Position numbers and translations under genes: made by a program
Shown: one piece after another, positions 1 to 8,858 of the stretch
How positions within the stretch are numbered: position 1 is the first letter of the stretch
Layout of the letters: each line of letters starts with the position of its first letter
The notes under the pieces: generated by a model
The model's database searches: none
Told to the model about the DNA's origin: nothing
What the model saw: the letters and a program-made list of their open reading frames with translations, nothing else
Source: Flavobacterium sp. xlx-214
GTDB taxonomy: Bacteria > Bacteroidota > Bacteroidia > Flavobacteriales > Flavobacteriaceae
Length of the DNA stretch: 64,000 bases
Assembly (NCBI RefSeq): GCF_013874595.1
Contig: NZ_CP059431.1
Location: 2,480,001-2,544,000 of the forward strand
Direction: 5' to 3'

Positions 1-155
1 CGTTGAAAGATATTTTTGATTATATACAACCGTACCAATTGCCTAATTGTCATTTTCAGCAGTTATCAATGGGTATGAGTGGCGATTATAAAATTGCTAT
101 TAAATGTGGTAGTACTATTGTACGTATTGGTAGTAGTCTTTTTGGAGAAAGGTAA
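1..155 (+). CDS. YggS/PLPBP-family PLP-binding protein, 3' end only
   Basis: The first complete codon is at position 3 and the stop is TAA at 153-155; the 5' part lies outside the window. The readable tail contains [13 protein letters not shown] followed by GSTIVRIG and ends FGER, which is the conserved C-terminal signature of the YggS/PROSC family of single-domain PLP-binding proteins involved in PLP homeostasis. A second, complete family member is encoded at 28481-29212. The tails differ (this one ends right after FGER, the other runs on 12 more residues), so they are diverged paralogues and not a recent duplication. Confidence 0.85.
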   Translation, partial: LKDIFDYIQPYQLPNCHFQQLSMGMSGDYKIAIKCGSTIVRIGSSLFGER

Positions 156-183
156 TTATTGAATATATATTAAGGAATAACAA

Positions 184-1602
184 ATGAAAAAATATTTCTT
201 TAAAAAATACTATGTGCTCATATCACTATTTATTAGTTTAAATTGTTATTCGCAAAAAAATAATACTTACTCAAGTCTAATTGTCATTCAAAATGTAAAT
301 ATCATTACAATGACATCTCCTAATAAAATTATCAAAAATGCAGATTTGGTAATAAATAACGGCAAAATATCATCTATAAATGGGGTGATTCCAAAAAAAG
401 CAAAGGTTATTAACGGCGAAAATAAATGGTTAATTCCAGGACTTATTGATATTCACATTCACTTACCAACCGATTTAAACTTAAAATCTAAAACACTTAC
501 ACAAAAGCCAGATATTAGCTTTGATGTTCAAGATTTAATGACTCCTTTTATTGCAAACGGAGTTACTACTATTTTAAATCTTAATGCCAATGTTCAATCC
601 TTTTATCAAAGAAAACAAATTAGCAACGGAGATATCATTGGTCCTCGAATGGCTATTGCTGCACTTATTGATGGTGGAAACGGAAACGGAAAAACAGCAA
701 ACACACCAGAAGAAGGAAGACTAATTGTTCGTATTGCCAAAGATGATGGTTATGAATTTATAAAACTATATTCTGGTTTAAACGTTGAAACTTATAAAGC
801 GATTATTGAAGAAGCCAACAAACAGGGTATGAAAACAGTTGGTCATATTCCAAACGTTTTTCAAAATGATATAGAAAAAGCATTTATTCCTCATTTTAAT
901 TTGGTAGCTCATGCTGAGGAGTTTTCTAAAAGTGCAAGAAAATTTGATTATCAAGAAGCTTTAAATTTTGCGAAAATTGCAAAAGAAAATGATACATGGG
1001 TTTCGCCAACACTAACTGCCATGGATTGGATTGCAAGTCAAACCAGCTCACTCACACGTTTAGAAACATCAACAAGTACTCAGTTTGTGCATCCTTTATT
1101 ACAAAGTAAATGGCTAACCGCAAATAGCTATTATAAAAAATCAACCCCAGAACGAATTACTTATTTTAAACAGTTCTTAGAATTTCAAATGTTACTGGTT
1201 AAAGCGTTTAAAGAAGTAAATGTTCCTATTTTGGTTGGTACTGATGCAGGTGTATCAGGAGTTGTACCTGGATTTTCTTTGCATGATGAATTAGAACTAT
1301 TAGTTCAGGCAGGTTTATCAACAGAAGAAGCTTTAGATTCTGCAACTCGTTTAAATGCACTATGGTTAGGAATAGATAAAGAAGTAGGAACTATTGAAGA
1401 AAACAAACTTGCTGATTTAGTTTTGTTAGACGAAAATCCACTGATTAATATTAATAACACAAGAAAAATTGTTGGTGTTTTTATAAATGGAGTTTGGCTA
1501 GACAAAAAAACTTTTGAAAAAATGCTTTTAGATTTATCAATAAAAAACACAGAATTAAAAGATGAATTTGATTGGAACACTTTAATGACAAATAAGAAAT
1601 AA
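184..1602 (+). CDS. secreted imidazolonepropionase-like amidohydrolase
   Basis: 472 aa. Residues 1-23 form a signal peptide (hydrophobic core, CYSQ at the end), so the enzyme is probably periplasmic or lipid-anchored at C21. The rest is an amidohydrolase TIM barrel with its metal-binding set: H91 and H93 in the DIHIH motif, K194 in FIKLYSG (the lysine usually carboxylated), H221 in GHIP, H243 in AHAEE, and D354 in GTDAG. This pattern matches imidazolonepropionase/prolidase-like hydrolases acting on cyclic amides, dipeptides or related C-N bonds. The substrate cannot be told from the sequence. It starts 28 bp after the YggS fragment and may share its transcript. Confidence 0.85.
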   Translation: MKKYFFKKYYVLISLFISLNCYSQKNNTYSSLIVIQNVNIITMTSPNKIIKNADLVINNGKISSINGVIPKKAKVINGENKWLIPGLIDIHIHLPTDLNLKSKTLTQKPDISFDVQDLMTPFIANGVTTILNLNANVQSFYQRKQISNGDIIGPRMAIAALIDGGNGNGKTANTPEEGRLIVRIAKDDGYEFIKLYSGLNVETYKAIIEEANKQGMKTVGHIPNVFQNDIEKAFIPHFNLVAHAEEFSKSARKFDYQEALNFAKIAKENDTWVSPTLTAMDWIASQTSSLTRLETSTSTQFVHPLLQSKWLTANSYYKKSTPERITYFKQFLEFQMLLVKAFKEVNVPILVGTDAGVSGVVPGFSLHDELELLVQAGLSTEEALDSATRLNALWLGIDKEVGTIEENKLADLVLLDENPLININNTRKIVGVFINGVWLDKKTFEKMLLDLSIKNTELKDEFDWNTLMTNKK

Positions 1603-1711
1603 ATATACGCTGTACTTTTACAAAACACATTTAAATACCTTTAACATTTTTTGTACTTTAGCACTTAAATAAACAAGCTGTATTCTTTTAAAACAGCAAA
1701 CTAAAAACAAC

Positions 1712-1771
1712 GTGTACGCAGTATTAGATATAGAAACCACTAAAATAAATAAACTCTCATTATTCTATTAA
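1712..1771 (+). pseudogene. possible remnant of a DnaQ-like exonuclease gene (first codons only)
   Basis: A GTG codon at 1712 opens a reading frame VYAVLDIETT that then runs into unrelated codons and stops after about 19 codons. MYAVLDIETT is the usual N-terminus of DEDDh exonucleases (DnaQ epsilon-like), including the first catalytic D and E. A promoter-like TACTTTAGC lies about 60 bp upstream (1655-1663). DnaQ-like genes often follow yggS in flavobacteria (from memory). The fragment is best read as the 5' scar of a deleted exonuclease gene, but at ten matching residues chance cannot be excluded. Confidence 0.4.
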
Positions 1772-1885
1772 GATACGTTTTGTATTTAAATAATCAACTT
1801 ACTCATTAATATATAACTTTTTAAAAAGTACAAAATTCACTTACAAATAACTAAACAAAACCTTACATTTATAAAAAACAAAAAA

Positions 1886-2275
1886 ATGATTACACAAATT
1901 CCCGTTATATATGTAGTTGCTTTATTATTTGCTATGTACCTTATTGCTTACTTTTTAAAATTTAGAAGCAAAAATGTAGATGCTTTTGAAAAAATGAAAC
2001 TATCCTTAATTCTTTTTGGAATTTATTCTATTGTATTATGGCTTTGTGTACCATCTACACCAACATTAGCTACTTTTGGATATCCTGAAACAGTAAATGA
2101 TATTAAAGCAGACGAACAAGTTTTGAAATTACTGCAAGATTATAATAAAACTATTGTACGCACTACAGAAGTACTTAAATGGTTTTTATTTGGATTTATA
2201 TGGTTTTTTATGACCAATATTTATTTGTACGCTACACATAGAGAAAACGAATTTAATCCAAAAAACAAACAATAA
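1886..2275 (+). CDS. small membrane protein, unknown function
   Basis: 129 aa. Three likely transmembrane helices are visible (about residues 6-24, 38-57 and 93-114). The loop between helices 2 and 3 is polar and contains PETVNDIKADEQVLKLLQDYN, probably exposed on one side of the inner membrane. The C-terminus is short and charged. I do not recognise the family. The 280 bp upstream contain the exonuclease scar and otherwise only AT-rich sequence, so the gene probably has its own promoter there. Confidence 0.7.
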   Translation: MITQIPVIYVVALLFAMYLIAYFLKFRSKNVDAFEKMKLSLILFGIYSIVLWLCVPSTPTLATFGYPETVNDIKADEQVLKLLQDYNKTIVRTTEVLKWFLFGFIWFFMTNIYLYATHRENEFNPKNKQ

Positions 2276-2301
2276 AAAACAGCTTAATTACAGCATAATG
2301 T

Positions 2302-2309
2302 TATTTTTG
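2302..2309 (+). promoter_or_regulatory. -7 promoter element (TATTTTTG) of the GT9-AAA pair
   Basis: TATTTTTG matches the Bacteroidota sigma-A -7 consensus TAnnTTTG and lies 18 bp before the start of the next gene. A second, weaker candidate TACTTTAA overlaps downstream. No clear -33 TTG is seen. Confidence 0.35.
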
Positions 2310-2326
2310 TACTTTAATTTATAAAA

Positions 2327-3397
2327 ATGAGCTTAAAATCTAAAGCCAATATCATACGCAGAAAAGTAATGCATTCGTTAACCCATAATGTGGGAAAAAA
2401 ATCAATTAGCGAAATGCAAAAAAAAGCCAATCAATTTCAAGTAAATCGGGTATTAATCAGTCGTCCTAATCATCGTTTAGGCAACATGCTGTTAATAACA
2501 CCTTTGGTTCAAGAAATTGCTAATACTTTTCCTAACTGTACAATTGATTTATTTGTAAAAGGTAAAATAACGCCTATTATTTTTCAAAATTATCCACAAG
2601 TTAATCAAATTATTGAGCTGCCTAAAAAACCATTAAAGGAGTTTTCAGAATATTTAAAAGTATGGTTTTCCTTAAAGAAAACGCGTTATGATTTAGTAAT
2701 TAATGTAGAAAAAAATTCATCTTCTGGAAGAATATCAACTTTAATTCCATCAGCAAATTTTAAGTTTTATGGCGATGATTTTGAAGAATTACAAAATAAA
2801 TACCCAGATATAAAACACATTGCCAAGTATCCTGTTTACAACTTTAGAAGATTTTTAGAAGTTTTACATCAAAAACCATTACAAGGATATGCGCCTGTGT
2901 TAGATATAAAATTATCGGAACAAGAAATTGAAAAAGGAAAAAATGATTTAGAACAGATCACTAAAAATCAAACAAAGAAAACAATTGCATTTTTTACATT
3001 TGCAACGGGTACTAAATGTTATTCTGTAGATTGGTGGACAGAATTTTACGAAAAATTTTATCCAAAATACAAAGACGAATATCATTTAATAGAGATTTTA
3101 CCAGTAGAAGATATATCGCAATTAGAGCGTAAATTACCAACTTATTATAGCAAAGAAATTAGAGAAATTGCTGCTTTAATGGCAAATTGCGAGCTTATTG
3201 TTGCTGCCGATTCTGGTATGATGCATTTAAGCAGTGCTTCTAAAACCCCTACTGTTGGCTTGTTTTCGGTTACACAACCACAAGTTTATGCTCCATATGG
3301 TAACCACAGTACTTATATAGATACCAATACACAAACAAAAGAAGATATCATCACAGTAATGGATGATATTCTTCAAAACATAAAAAATAGCAAATGA
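2327..3397 (+). CDS. glycosyltransferase family 9 (heptosyltransferase-like)
   Basis: 356 aa, no signal peptide. The N-terminal Rossmann half carries RPNHRLGNMLLITPL, the acceptor-side motif of ADP-heptose:LPS heptosyltransferases (GT9). The C-terminal half has ADSGMMHLSSASKTPTVGLF, the nucleotide-sugar site with its conserved D-SG-MH. GT9 enzymes add heptose or another sugar to lipid A-core on the cytoplasmic face of the inner membrane. No other LPS gene is adjacent, so the exact acceptor is open. Its TGA overlaps the ATG of the downstream AAA gene by 4 bp, indicating translational coupling. Confidence 0.85.
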   Translation: MSLKSKANIIRRKVMHSLTHNVGKKSISEMQKKANQFQVNRVLISRPNHRLGNMLLITPLVQEIANTFPNCTIDLFVKGKITPIIFQNYPQVNQIIELPKKPLKEFSEYLKVWFSLKKTRYDLVINVEKNSSSGRISTLIPSANFKFYGDDFEELQNKYPDIKHIAKYPVYNFRRFLEVLHQKPLQGYAPVLDIKLSEQEIEKGKNDLEQITKNQTKKTIAFFTFATGTKCYSVDWWTEFYEKFYPKYKDEYHLIEILPVEDISQLERKLPTYYSKEIREIAALMANCELIVAADSGMMHLSSASKTPTVGLFSVTQPQVYAPYGNHSTYIDTNTQTKEDIITVMDDILQNIKNSK

Positions 3398-4788
3398 AAT
3401 TAAAAGAATTAGCCAACCAACTAGGAATATCATTAGAAAGTTTGCAAAATTTTATTTACGATTTTAACATCGATATAGGATTTAGCATGGATGAACAATT
3501 TAATGTTACAGAAGTTTTTCAACAATTTGCACTTAAAAATGTAGATTTTCTTAAAAAATATGCAGAAGATCATGCAAAAGAAAAAACCTTAGCAGAAATT
3601 GCGCAAACTATTAATGTAAAAGAAGAAGATGTTTTAAAATTTTTTGTTTCAAATGGCATTCCAGAAGAAGCTGCTAAAAACATTAAAACCAGCTTGTCAA
3701 GTTATTTAATACACTTATATATTGGTGGTGAATATCCTTTTATAGATGAGGCATTTCCTGAACTAGAAACCTATGCAAATAAAAGTTTGGTTGGTTATGT
3801 AGATTTGTTTTTCTACCTTAATGATATGTTAGATCCTTTTTTAAATAAAGATCAATTACAAACTTGGGGCATATCAAAACCTGCAGGCATTGTTTTATAC
3901 GGACCTCCAGGTAGTGGAAAAATATTTTGGGCTAGAAAAATGGCGCAAATGATTGGTTATGAATTTGTGCACGTTTTTAAAGATTATTTGGCGGGTAATT
4001 TAAAAACAACTAAGAATTCATTTTCACACTTTTTATCAACAAAAATGCAACATCCTAAAACCATGTTGTTTATTGATGCTTTAGATGAATTATTAAGTAG
4101 TACAAACGATCAAAAATTTTTACCAGAAAATTTAGAATTAATCAATACTATTTTACGTCATACACAAAAAGATGTTCACCAAGAATTACTAATAGTTGGT
4201 TCTGCTGAAATTTTAAATTTGTTTAATGATGAGGTTTTAGCACCAGGTAGATTTGATATGCAAATTCCAATCTTCCCTCCTAATTTTGATGAACGCACCC
4301 AATTAATATTGTATCATTTAACCAAAGATTTAATTGATAGTTCTCCATTGTTAGCTATTCTAAAGAAAAATAATGCACTTAATAAATCTTTTTGGGAACC
4401 AATTTCAGAACAAATGAAATTGTTTTCAAATACAATGATTATTGATTTTACACAATCATTGAAGAAAAGATTGTACGCTTTGTATAGAAAAGACGAAAAG
4501 AAAAACATTGAGCTTACCGAAAAAATTCTTTTTGCTGCTTTTAATGAAGCAAAGGCAAAACTAACATCGGATTATCTAAAAAGATGTGCCATTTTTATTG
4601 TTGAAGCAAAACAAAATGTTGGTCAGGATTTTCCTCATAGAATATTAGAATTAGAATCGGATTTAGAGTTTTATCAAGCCAAAAAAGCACCTATCAATAA
4701 AATTGGTTTCAAAAAATCAAATGAAGAAGCCGAAAAAATAGAAGCTTCTAATACAGACAATCAAGAAAAAGACGACTTAATAGTTTAA
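3394..4788 (+). CDS. AAA-family protein with degenerate Walker motifs
   Basis: 464 aa. Residues 1-100 hold two short helical segments resembling IF2-N or helix-turn-helix repeats (KLKELANQLGISLESL and KTLAEIAQTINVKEEDV). The AAA domain begins near residue 160. Walker A is GPPGSGK at 170-176 but the next residue is I177 instead of T/S. Walker B is MLFIDAL, with A229 where the catalytic Glu of DE is expected. The arginine-finger segment APGRFD is kept. The C-terminal tail is acidic. The protein may bind ATP poorly and probably does not hydrolyse it, suggesting a scaffolding or regulatory role. It overlaps the upstream GT9 gene by 4 bp. Confidence 0.75.
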   Translation: MKLKELANQLGISLESLQNFIYDFNIDIGFSMDEQFNVTEVFQQFALKNVDFLKKYAEDHAKEKTLAEIAQTINVKEEDVLKFFVSNGIPEEAAKNIKTSLSSYLIHLYIGGEYPFIDEAFPELETYANKSLVGYVDLFFYLNDMLDPFLNKDQLQTWGISKPAGIVLYGPPGSGKIFWARKMAQMIGYEFVHVFKDYLAGNLKTTKNSFSHFLSTKMQHPKTMLFIDALDELLSSTNDQKFLPENLELINTILRHTQKDVHQELLIVGSAEILNLFNDEVLAPGRFDMQIPIFPPNFDERTQLILYHLTKDLIDSSPLLAILKKNNALNKSFWEPISEQMKLFSNTMIIDFTQSLKKRLYALYRKDEKKNIELTEKILFAAFNEAKAKLTSDYLKRCAIFIVEAKQNVGQDFPHRILELESDLEFYQAKKAPINKIGFKKSNEEAEKIEASNTDNQEKDDLIV

Positions 4789-4923
4789 ATTTAAATATTA
4801 ACAAAAACACAATAAATAGTAAATTAATTATTACATCTTAAAAAAAGAATCCATTTTAAGTCAATTGTTTCTTCAAAACAACATTTAATACCGTTTTTTT
4901 TAGGCAATGTAAAACAAGTTTTA

Positions 4924-4931
4924 TATTTTTG
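4924..4931 (+). promoter_or_regulatory. -7 promoter element (TATTTTTG) of sucC
   Basis: TATTTTTG fits TAnnTTTG and sits 24 bp before the sucC start, leaving a short leader. It is the only good match in the 167 bp between the AAA gene and sucC. Confidence 0.45.
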
Positions 4932-4955
4932 TGTTTCTAAAAAAGCATATAAATA

Positions 4956-6149
4956 ATGAATTTACACGAATATCAAGGTAAACAGATACTTTCTAGCTAC
5001 GGTGTACGCATTCAACGTGGACATGTTGCTAATACTGCAGAAGAAGCTGTAGAAGCTGCAAAACAGTTAACGGAAGAAACAGGCACAGGATGGCATGTTA
5101 TCAAAGCTCAAATTCACGCAGGTGGCCGTGGTAAAGGTGGTGGTGTTAAATTAGCTAAGAATTTAGATCAAGTAAAAGAAATTGCTGGTCAAATTATTGG
5201 TATGGATTTAATTACGCCTCAAACACCTCCAACAGGTAAAAGAGTAAACAAAGTATTAATTGCTGAAGATGTTTATTATCCTGGTGATAGCGAAACTTCA
5301 GAATTCTATATGTCTGTTTTATTAAACAGAGCTACAGGTAGAAACATGATTATGTATTCTACTGAAGGGGGTATGGATATTGAAGAAGTGGCAGAAAAAA
5401 CACCTCATTTAATTTTCACAGAAGAAATTGATCCTACAGTTGGTTTACAAGGTTTCCAAGCACGTAAAATAGCTTTTAACTTAGGTTTATCAGGAGCTGC
5501 TTTTAAAGAAATGGTAAAATTTGTAGCTGCATTGTACAACGCTTATGTTGGTTGTGATGCTTCCATGTTTGAAATTAACCCAGTTTTAAAAACATCTGAC
5601 GATAAAATTATTGCTGTTGATGCTAAAGTAACTTTAGATGACAACGCATTATACCGTCATGCAGATTACGCTGAAATGCGTGATACTACAGAAGAAAGAC
5701 CAATTGAAGTTGAAGCAAAAGCAGCTGGTTTAAATTATGTAGATTTAGATGGTACTGTTGGTTGTATGGTTAACGGTGCTGGTTTAGCAATGGCTACTAT
5801 GGATTTAATTAAGTATGCTGGTTTTGAACCTGCAAACTTCTTAGATGTTGGTGGTACAGCTGATGCTAAACGTGTAGAAATTGCATTCCGTATTATTTTA
5901 AAAGATCCTAACGTAAAAGCAATTTTAATCAACATTTTTGGTGGAATTGTACGTTGTGACCGTGTTGCACAAGGTGTTGTAGATGCTTACAAAAACATGG
6001 GAGACGATATTAAAGTGCCAATTATTGTACGTTTACAAGGAACAAATGCCGATTTAGCAAAACAAATTATTGATGAATCAGGTATGCCAATTTTATCAGC
6101 TATTGAATTCCAAGAGGCTTCAGATCGCGTAAAAGAAGCATTGTCTTAA
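4956..6149 (+). CDS. sucC: succinyl-CoA ligase, beta subunit
   Basis: 397 aa, full length for the family. The start MNLHEYQGKQIL is the classic SucC N-terminus. An ATP-grasp domain follows (QIHAGGRGKGGGVKLA), then the CoA-ligase domain with the conserved VNGAGLAMATMD and NIFGGIVRCDRVA segments. It joins a SucD alpha subunit to convert succinyl-CoA, ADP or GDP and phosphate to succinate and NTP in the TCA cycle. No sucD is adjacent, so the subunits are encoded apart, as is common in flavobacteria. It ends in a strong terminator shared with the converging gene. Confidence 0.97.
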   Translation: MNLHEYQGKQILSSYGVRIQRGHVANTAEEAVEAAKQLTEETGTGWHVIKAQIHAGGRGKGGGVKLAKNLDQVKEIAGQIIGMDLITPQTPPTGKRVNKVLIAEDVYYPGDSETSEFYMSVLLNRATGRNMIMYSTEGGMDIEEVAEKTPHLIFTEEIDPTVGLQGFQARKIAFNLGLSGAAFKEMVKFVAALYNAYVGCDASMFEINPVLKTSDDKIIAVDAKVTLDDNALYRHADYAEMRDTTEERPIEVEAKAAGLNYVDLDGTVGCMVNGAGLAMATMDLIKYAGFEPANFLDVGGTADAKRVEIAFRIILKDPNVKAILINIFGGIVRCDRVAQGVVDAYKNMGDDIKVPIIVRLQGTNADLAKQIIDESGMPILSAIEFQEASDRVKEALS

Positions 6150-6170
6150 TTAATAGATATAATAAAACAA

Positions 6171-6200
6171 AAAACCTTCCAAAATTGGAAGGTTTTTTTA
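6171..6200. terminator. bidirectional hairpin terminator after sucC
   Basis: A 10-bp stem AAAACCTTCC / GGAAGGTTTT with a 6-nt loop has an A-tract on one side and a T-tract on the other. It can stop transcription from both sucC and the converging gene whose stop overlaps its right edge. Confidence 0.85.
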
Positions 6201-6995
6201 TTCTACAAATTCAGATTCTGTTGTTTCAACATCTTCTTCTAGCTCTAAAGAAAACAAAACAAGAGCAGATTGTTCGTCTCCTTTTTCAGCTCCTTCAGTG
6301 TAAATTTTTTTGGCTTTTGAAATATTTCCTAAAGCATAATAATAAGATCCTAATAGAGAATATCCTCTGAAATCTTCAGCATCAATCATTTGTTGAGCTA
6401 ATTTTTCCAATTGTTTATCTTCTTTAATAGTTGTGGCATTATCACTTAAAATTTCACTTAATCCACCAGCTGCTTCCATATATTTCATTCCAAACAAAGC
6501 TCCACATGCAGATGTTAATCCTTTGGCGCATAATTTTTCTAATTGCTCATTGTATGCTTCAGGATCATTAAGAACATCCAATTTCATTTCATCTGTTCCT
6601 TCTTCAAAATTAAGCATATAAAACTCATATAACAGATTAGGATTTACAACATAGGTATTGAAATTTCTCTCATAATCATCATTTAATGGCACCACTGTTT
6701 TTTTGTAAGTTGATTTAGCAACCCAATTGCTGATGCCTTTTAATTGATTTTTATCAATTTTAAAAATAAACACGCTTTTATCAGGAAAAACATACAAAAG
6801 ATCATCTTTCTGAAAATACTCGGCTTGAAAACTATCGCTAATTAAAGCATGCCCGTTACCATCTAAATGAATACTTGTATACAAAGCATCTTTTTTTGTT
6901 ACTTTATAATATCCTGAAAGGCTGTTTGTGCTATTTTGAGCACTTGTTGTGTAAGTAATTGCTAAAAAAGCAGTTACTAAAATTGTTTTTATCAT
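6198..6995 (-). CDS. secreted hypothetical protein with Sel1-like C-terminus
   Basis: About 265 aa from the ATG at 6995; a start 36 bp upstream is possible, but this one gives a proper signal peptide (MIKTILVTAFLAITYTTSAQ). The mature protein has a beta-rich N-terminal half (GYYKVTKKDALYTSI onward) and a helical C-terminal part with GYSLLGSYYYALGNISKAKKIYTEGAEKGDEQSA-like spacing, resembling one or two Sel1/TPR repeats. It is probably periplasmic. I do not recognise the full-length family. The tail is acidic. Confidence 0.7.
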   Translation of the reverse strand: MIKTILVTAFLAITYTTSAQNSTNSLSGYYKVTKKDALYTSIHLDGNGHALISDSFQAEYFQKDDLLYVFPDKSVFIFKIDKNQLKGISNWVAKSTYKKTVVPLNDDYERNFNTYVVNPNLLYEFYMLNFEEGTDEMKLDVLNDPEAYNEQLEKLCAKGLTSACGALFGMKYMEAAGGLSEILSDNATTIKEDKQLEKLAQQMIDAEDFRGYSLLGSYYYALGNISKAKKIYTEGAEKGDEQSALVLFSLELEEDVETTESEFVE

Positions 6996-7079
6996 GTCTT
7001 TTTTAATGAGTTGCAAAATTAATTGTTTCATTCTAAAACACCTTATTTTACTACTAAAAACATTATTATTTCCTATACT

Positions 7080-7946
7080 CTACTCTTTTTTTAGCTGCTC
7101 TTTATATTGTGCTATATGAGTTAAAATTTCTTCTTCTGGTTGTGGATACTTAATGTCTGTATATTTTTTAAGTGTCTCGTAAATAATTTTAGCAACAATT
7201 AATCTACTTACATCCTTATCATCGCTTGGAATAATGTACCACTTTCCTTTAGAATGATTACTGTTTTTTAAAACCTCTTCGTAACAAAACTGATAGGTAT
7301 CCCATAGACTACGTTCTTTTAAATCGCCTGGAGAAAATTTCCATTGATGTTGCGGCTTTTCAATTCGCTTTAAAAGTCGATTCTTTTGTTCTTCTTTTCC
7401 TAAATGCAAAAAGAATTTTAAAATAATAACGCCATTCTCTGCCCAATGTTTTTCAATTTGCACCATACGCTTCATACGGTTGTTCCAAAAATCATCCGTT
7501 AAACTCTCAATATTAAGATCCGGAATCCGTTCATTTTCTAAATATTCAGGATGTACGCGTGTTACCAAAACATTTTCGTACTGAGTTCTATTAAAAATTG
7601 TAAACTTGCCTTTTTCGGGTAATTTAGTATAATGTCGCCACATATAATCATGTTGTAACTCTTTGTAAGATGGCGTTTTAAAGCTTTCAACAGTTACTCC
7701 GCGCGGATTAAATCCTTTAAAAACCTCTCTAATCATACTGTCTTTTCCAGCAGTATCCATTCCTTGTAAGCAAATTAACACAGAATATTTATCATGAGCA
7801 TACATCATATCCTGAAGCTCACTGATCTTTTCTCTAATCTTTTTTAATTCTTTTTTTACTGTTATAGGATCTAAACCACTGTTGTACTTTGTAGAAATTT
7901 CGCTTAGTTGTAATTCTGTAGGTACTTCAAAATATTTTCGTTTCAT
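7080..7946 (-). CDS. ppk2: polyphosphate kinase 2 family protein
   Basis: About 288 aa from the ATG at 7946 (MKRKYFEVPTEL). A longer frame to 8030 would overlap the divergent gene and is rejected. It has the PPK2 Walker A-like motif GMDTAGKDSMIREVF, then NPRGV, the lid module with the Y-MWRHY and NRTQYENVL segments, and the C-terminal IPSDDK. PPK2 enzymes transfer phosphate from polyphosphate to (d)NDPs or NMPs in the cytoplasm. The lack of a duplicated domain and the length fit one-domain class I or III enzymes. Substrate preference cannot be assigned by eye. Confidence 0.9.
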   Translation of the reverse strand: MKRKYFEVPTELQLSEISTKYNSGLDPITVKKELKKIREKISELQDMMYAHDKYSVLICLQGMDTAGKDSMIREVFKGFNPRGVTVESFKTPSYKELQHDYMWRHYTKLPEKGKFTIFNRTQYENVLVTRVHPEYLENERIPDLNIESLTDDFWNNRMKRMVQIEKHWAENGVIILKFFLHLGKEEQKNRLLKRIEKPQHQWKFSPGDLKERSLWDTYQFCYEEVLKNSNHSKGKWYIIPSDDKDVSRLIVAKIIYETLKKYTDIKYPQPEEEILTHIAQYKEQLKKE

Positions 7947-7986
7947 ATGATTCTTTTTCTCTAAATTAGTTATAAAATTAATAGCA

Positions 7987-8838
7987 ATGAAAAAATATTT
8001 AATTACATCGTGGTTAAAAATAGTTGGCATTACAGCGGCATCTGGCTTAGCATTTCAAAATAATGAATTAATCTTAGTTTCTGATAACAGCAATGCTTTG
8101 TATCATTATTTTATTAACAACGACTCTTTAGCTAAATATAGTTTGGATAACAACGAAATAAAAGACAAGCTTCCTAAAGCTGAAAAACTAGATTTAGAAG
8201 CATTTACTATTTTTAATAATGAATGGTATGCTTTTGGATCGGGCTCTAAAGAAAACAGAAATACAGCTTTTGCGTATAACAAAACAACTTCTCAATCTAC
8301 AAAAATTGATTTAAAAAGTTTGTATGATGAAATGAAAAGCTTTTCTGAATTAGGCAATGATGATTTTAATATTGAAGCTGTTACAACCTATAACAATGAT
8401 TGGTATTTTTTAAACAGAGGAAACGGATCTAAAAACGCTAATTATATTTATGTAGTTCAAGGAAAAAACTTAACTGATGAGTATAATTTGTTTTTTTACG
8501 AATTTAATTTACCAAAAATTGACAATGTTTCTTCTGGTTTTTCGGCTGCAACTGTTTTAAACAATACCCTTTTCTTTATTGCTACGGCCGAAGACAGTAC
8601 ATCAACTTATAACGATGGCACCGTAAAAGGCAGTTTATTTGGCGCTATTGATTTAAAAAAAATGAAGCTACTTTTTACTGAAAAAATAAGCGATCATAAT
8701 AAATTTGAAGGCATGACGATTGTAGAACACAACAACAAACAAGTAACGTTTGCTTTATGTGAAGATGTTGATAACGAAGATAGTAATGAAGCCGAAATTT
8801 ATAAATTGGTTGTTGATTTAAAATCAAAAATAAAATAA
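7987..8838 (+). CDS. predicted beta-propeller-like protein (DUF6929-like)
   Basis: 283 aa, divergent from ppk2 with only 40 bp between starts. There is no convincing signal peptide. The sequence is a series of short beta blades (ELILVSDNSNALYHY, LDLEAFTIFNNEWYAFGSGS, NIEAVTTYNNDWYFLNRGNG, KFEGMTIVEHNNKQVTFALCEDVDNED) with regularly spaced acidic and glycine residues, as in phytase-like or DUF6929 propellers. The family name is from memory and uncertain; function is unknown. Confidence 0.6.
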   Translation: MKKYLITSWLKIVGITAASGLAFQNNELILVSDNSNALYHYFINNDSLAKYSLDNNEIKDKLPKAEKLDLEAFTIFNNEWYAFGSGSKENRNTAFAYNKTTSQSTKIDLKSLYDEMKSFSELGNDDFNIEAVTTYNNDWYFLNRGNGSKNANYIYVVQGKNLTDEYNLFFYEFNLPKIDNVSSGFSAATVLNNTLFFIATAEDSTSTYNDGTVKGSLFGAIDLKKMKLLFTEKISDHNKFEGMTIVEHNNKQVTFALCEDVDNEDSNEAEIYKLVVDLKSKIK

Positions 8839-8858
8839 GCAGTATTTACTACTGCTTA
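8836..8858. terminator. hairpin between converging genes
   Basis: A 9-bp perfect inverted repeat TAAGCAGTA-N5-TACTGCTTA overlaps the stop codons of both converging genes. The T-tract is weak, so it may be a transcript-end stabiliser more than a strong terminator. Confidence 0.5.

Noticed and set aside
7947..8030. Longer start of PPK2
   Set aside because: It would overlap the start of the divergent propeller-like gene, and the ATG at 7946 matches the family start.
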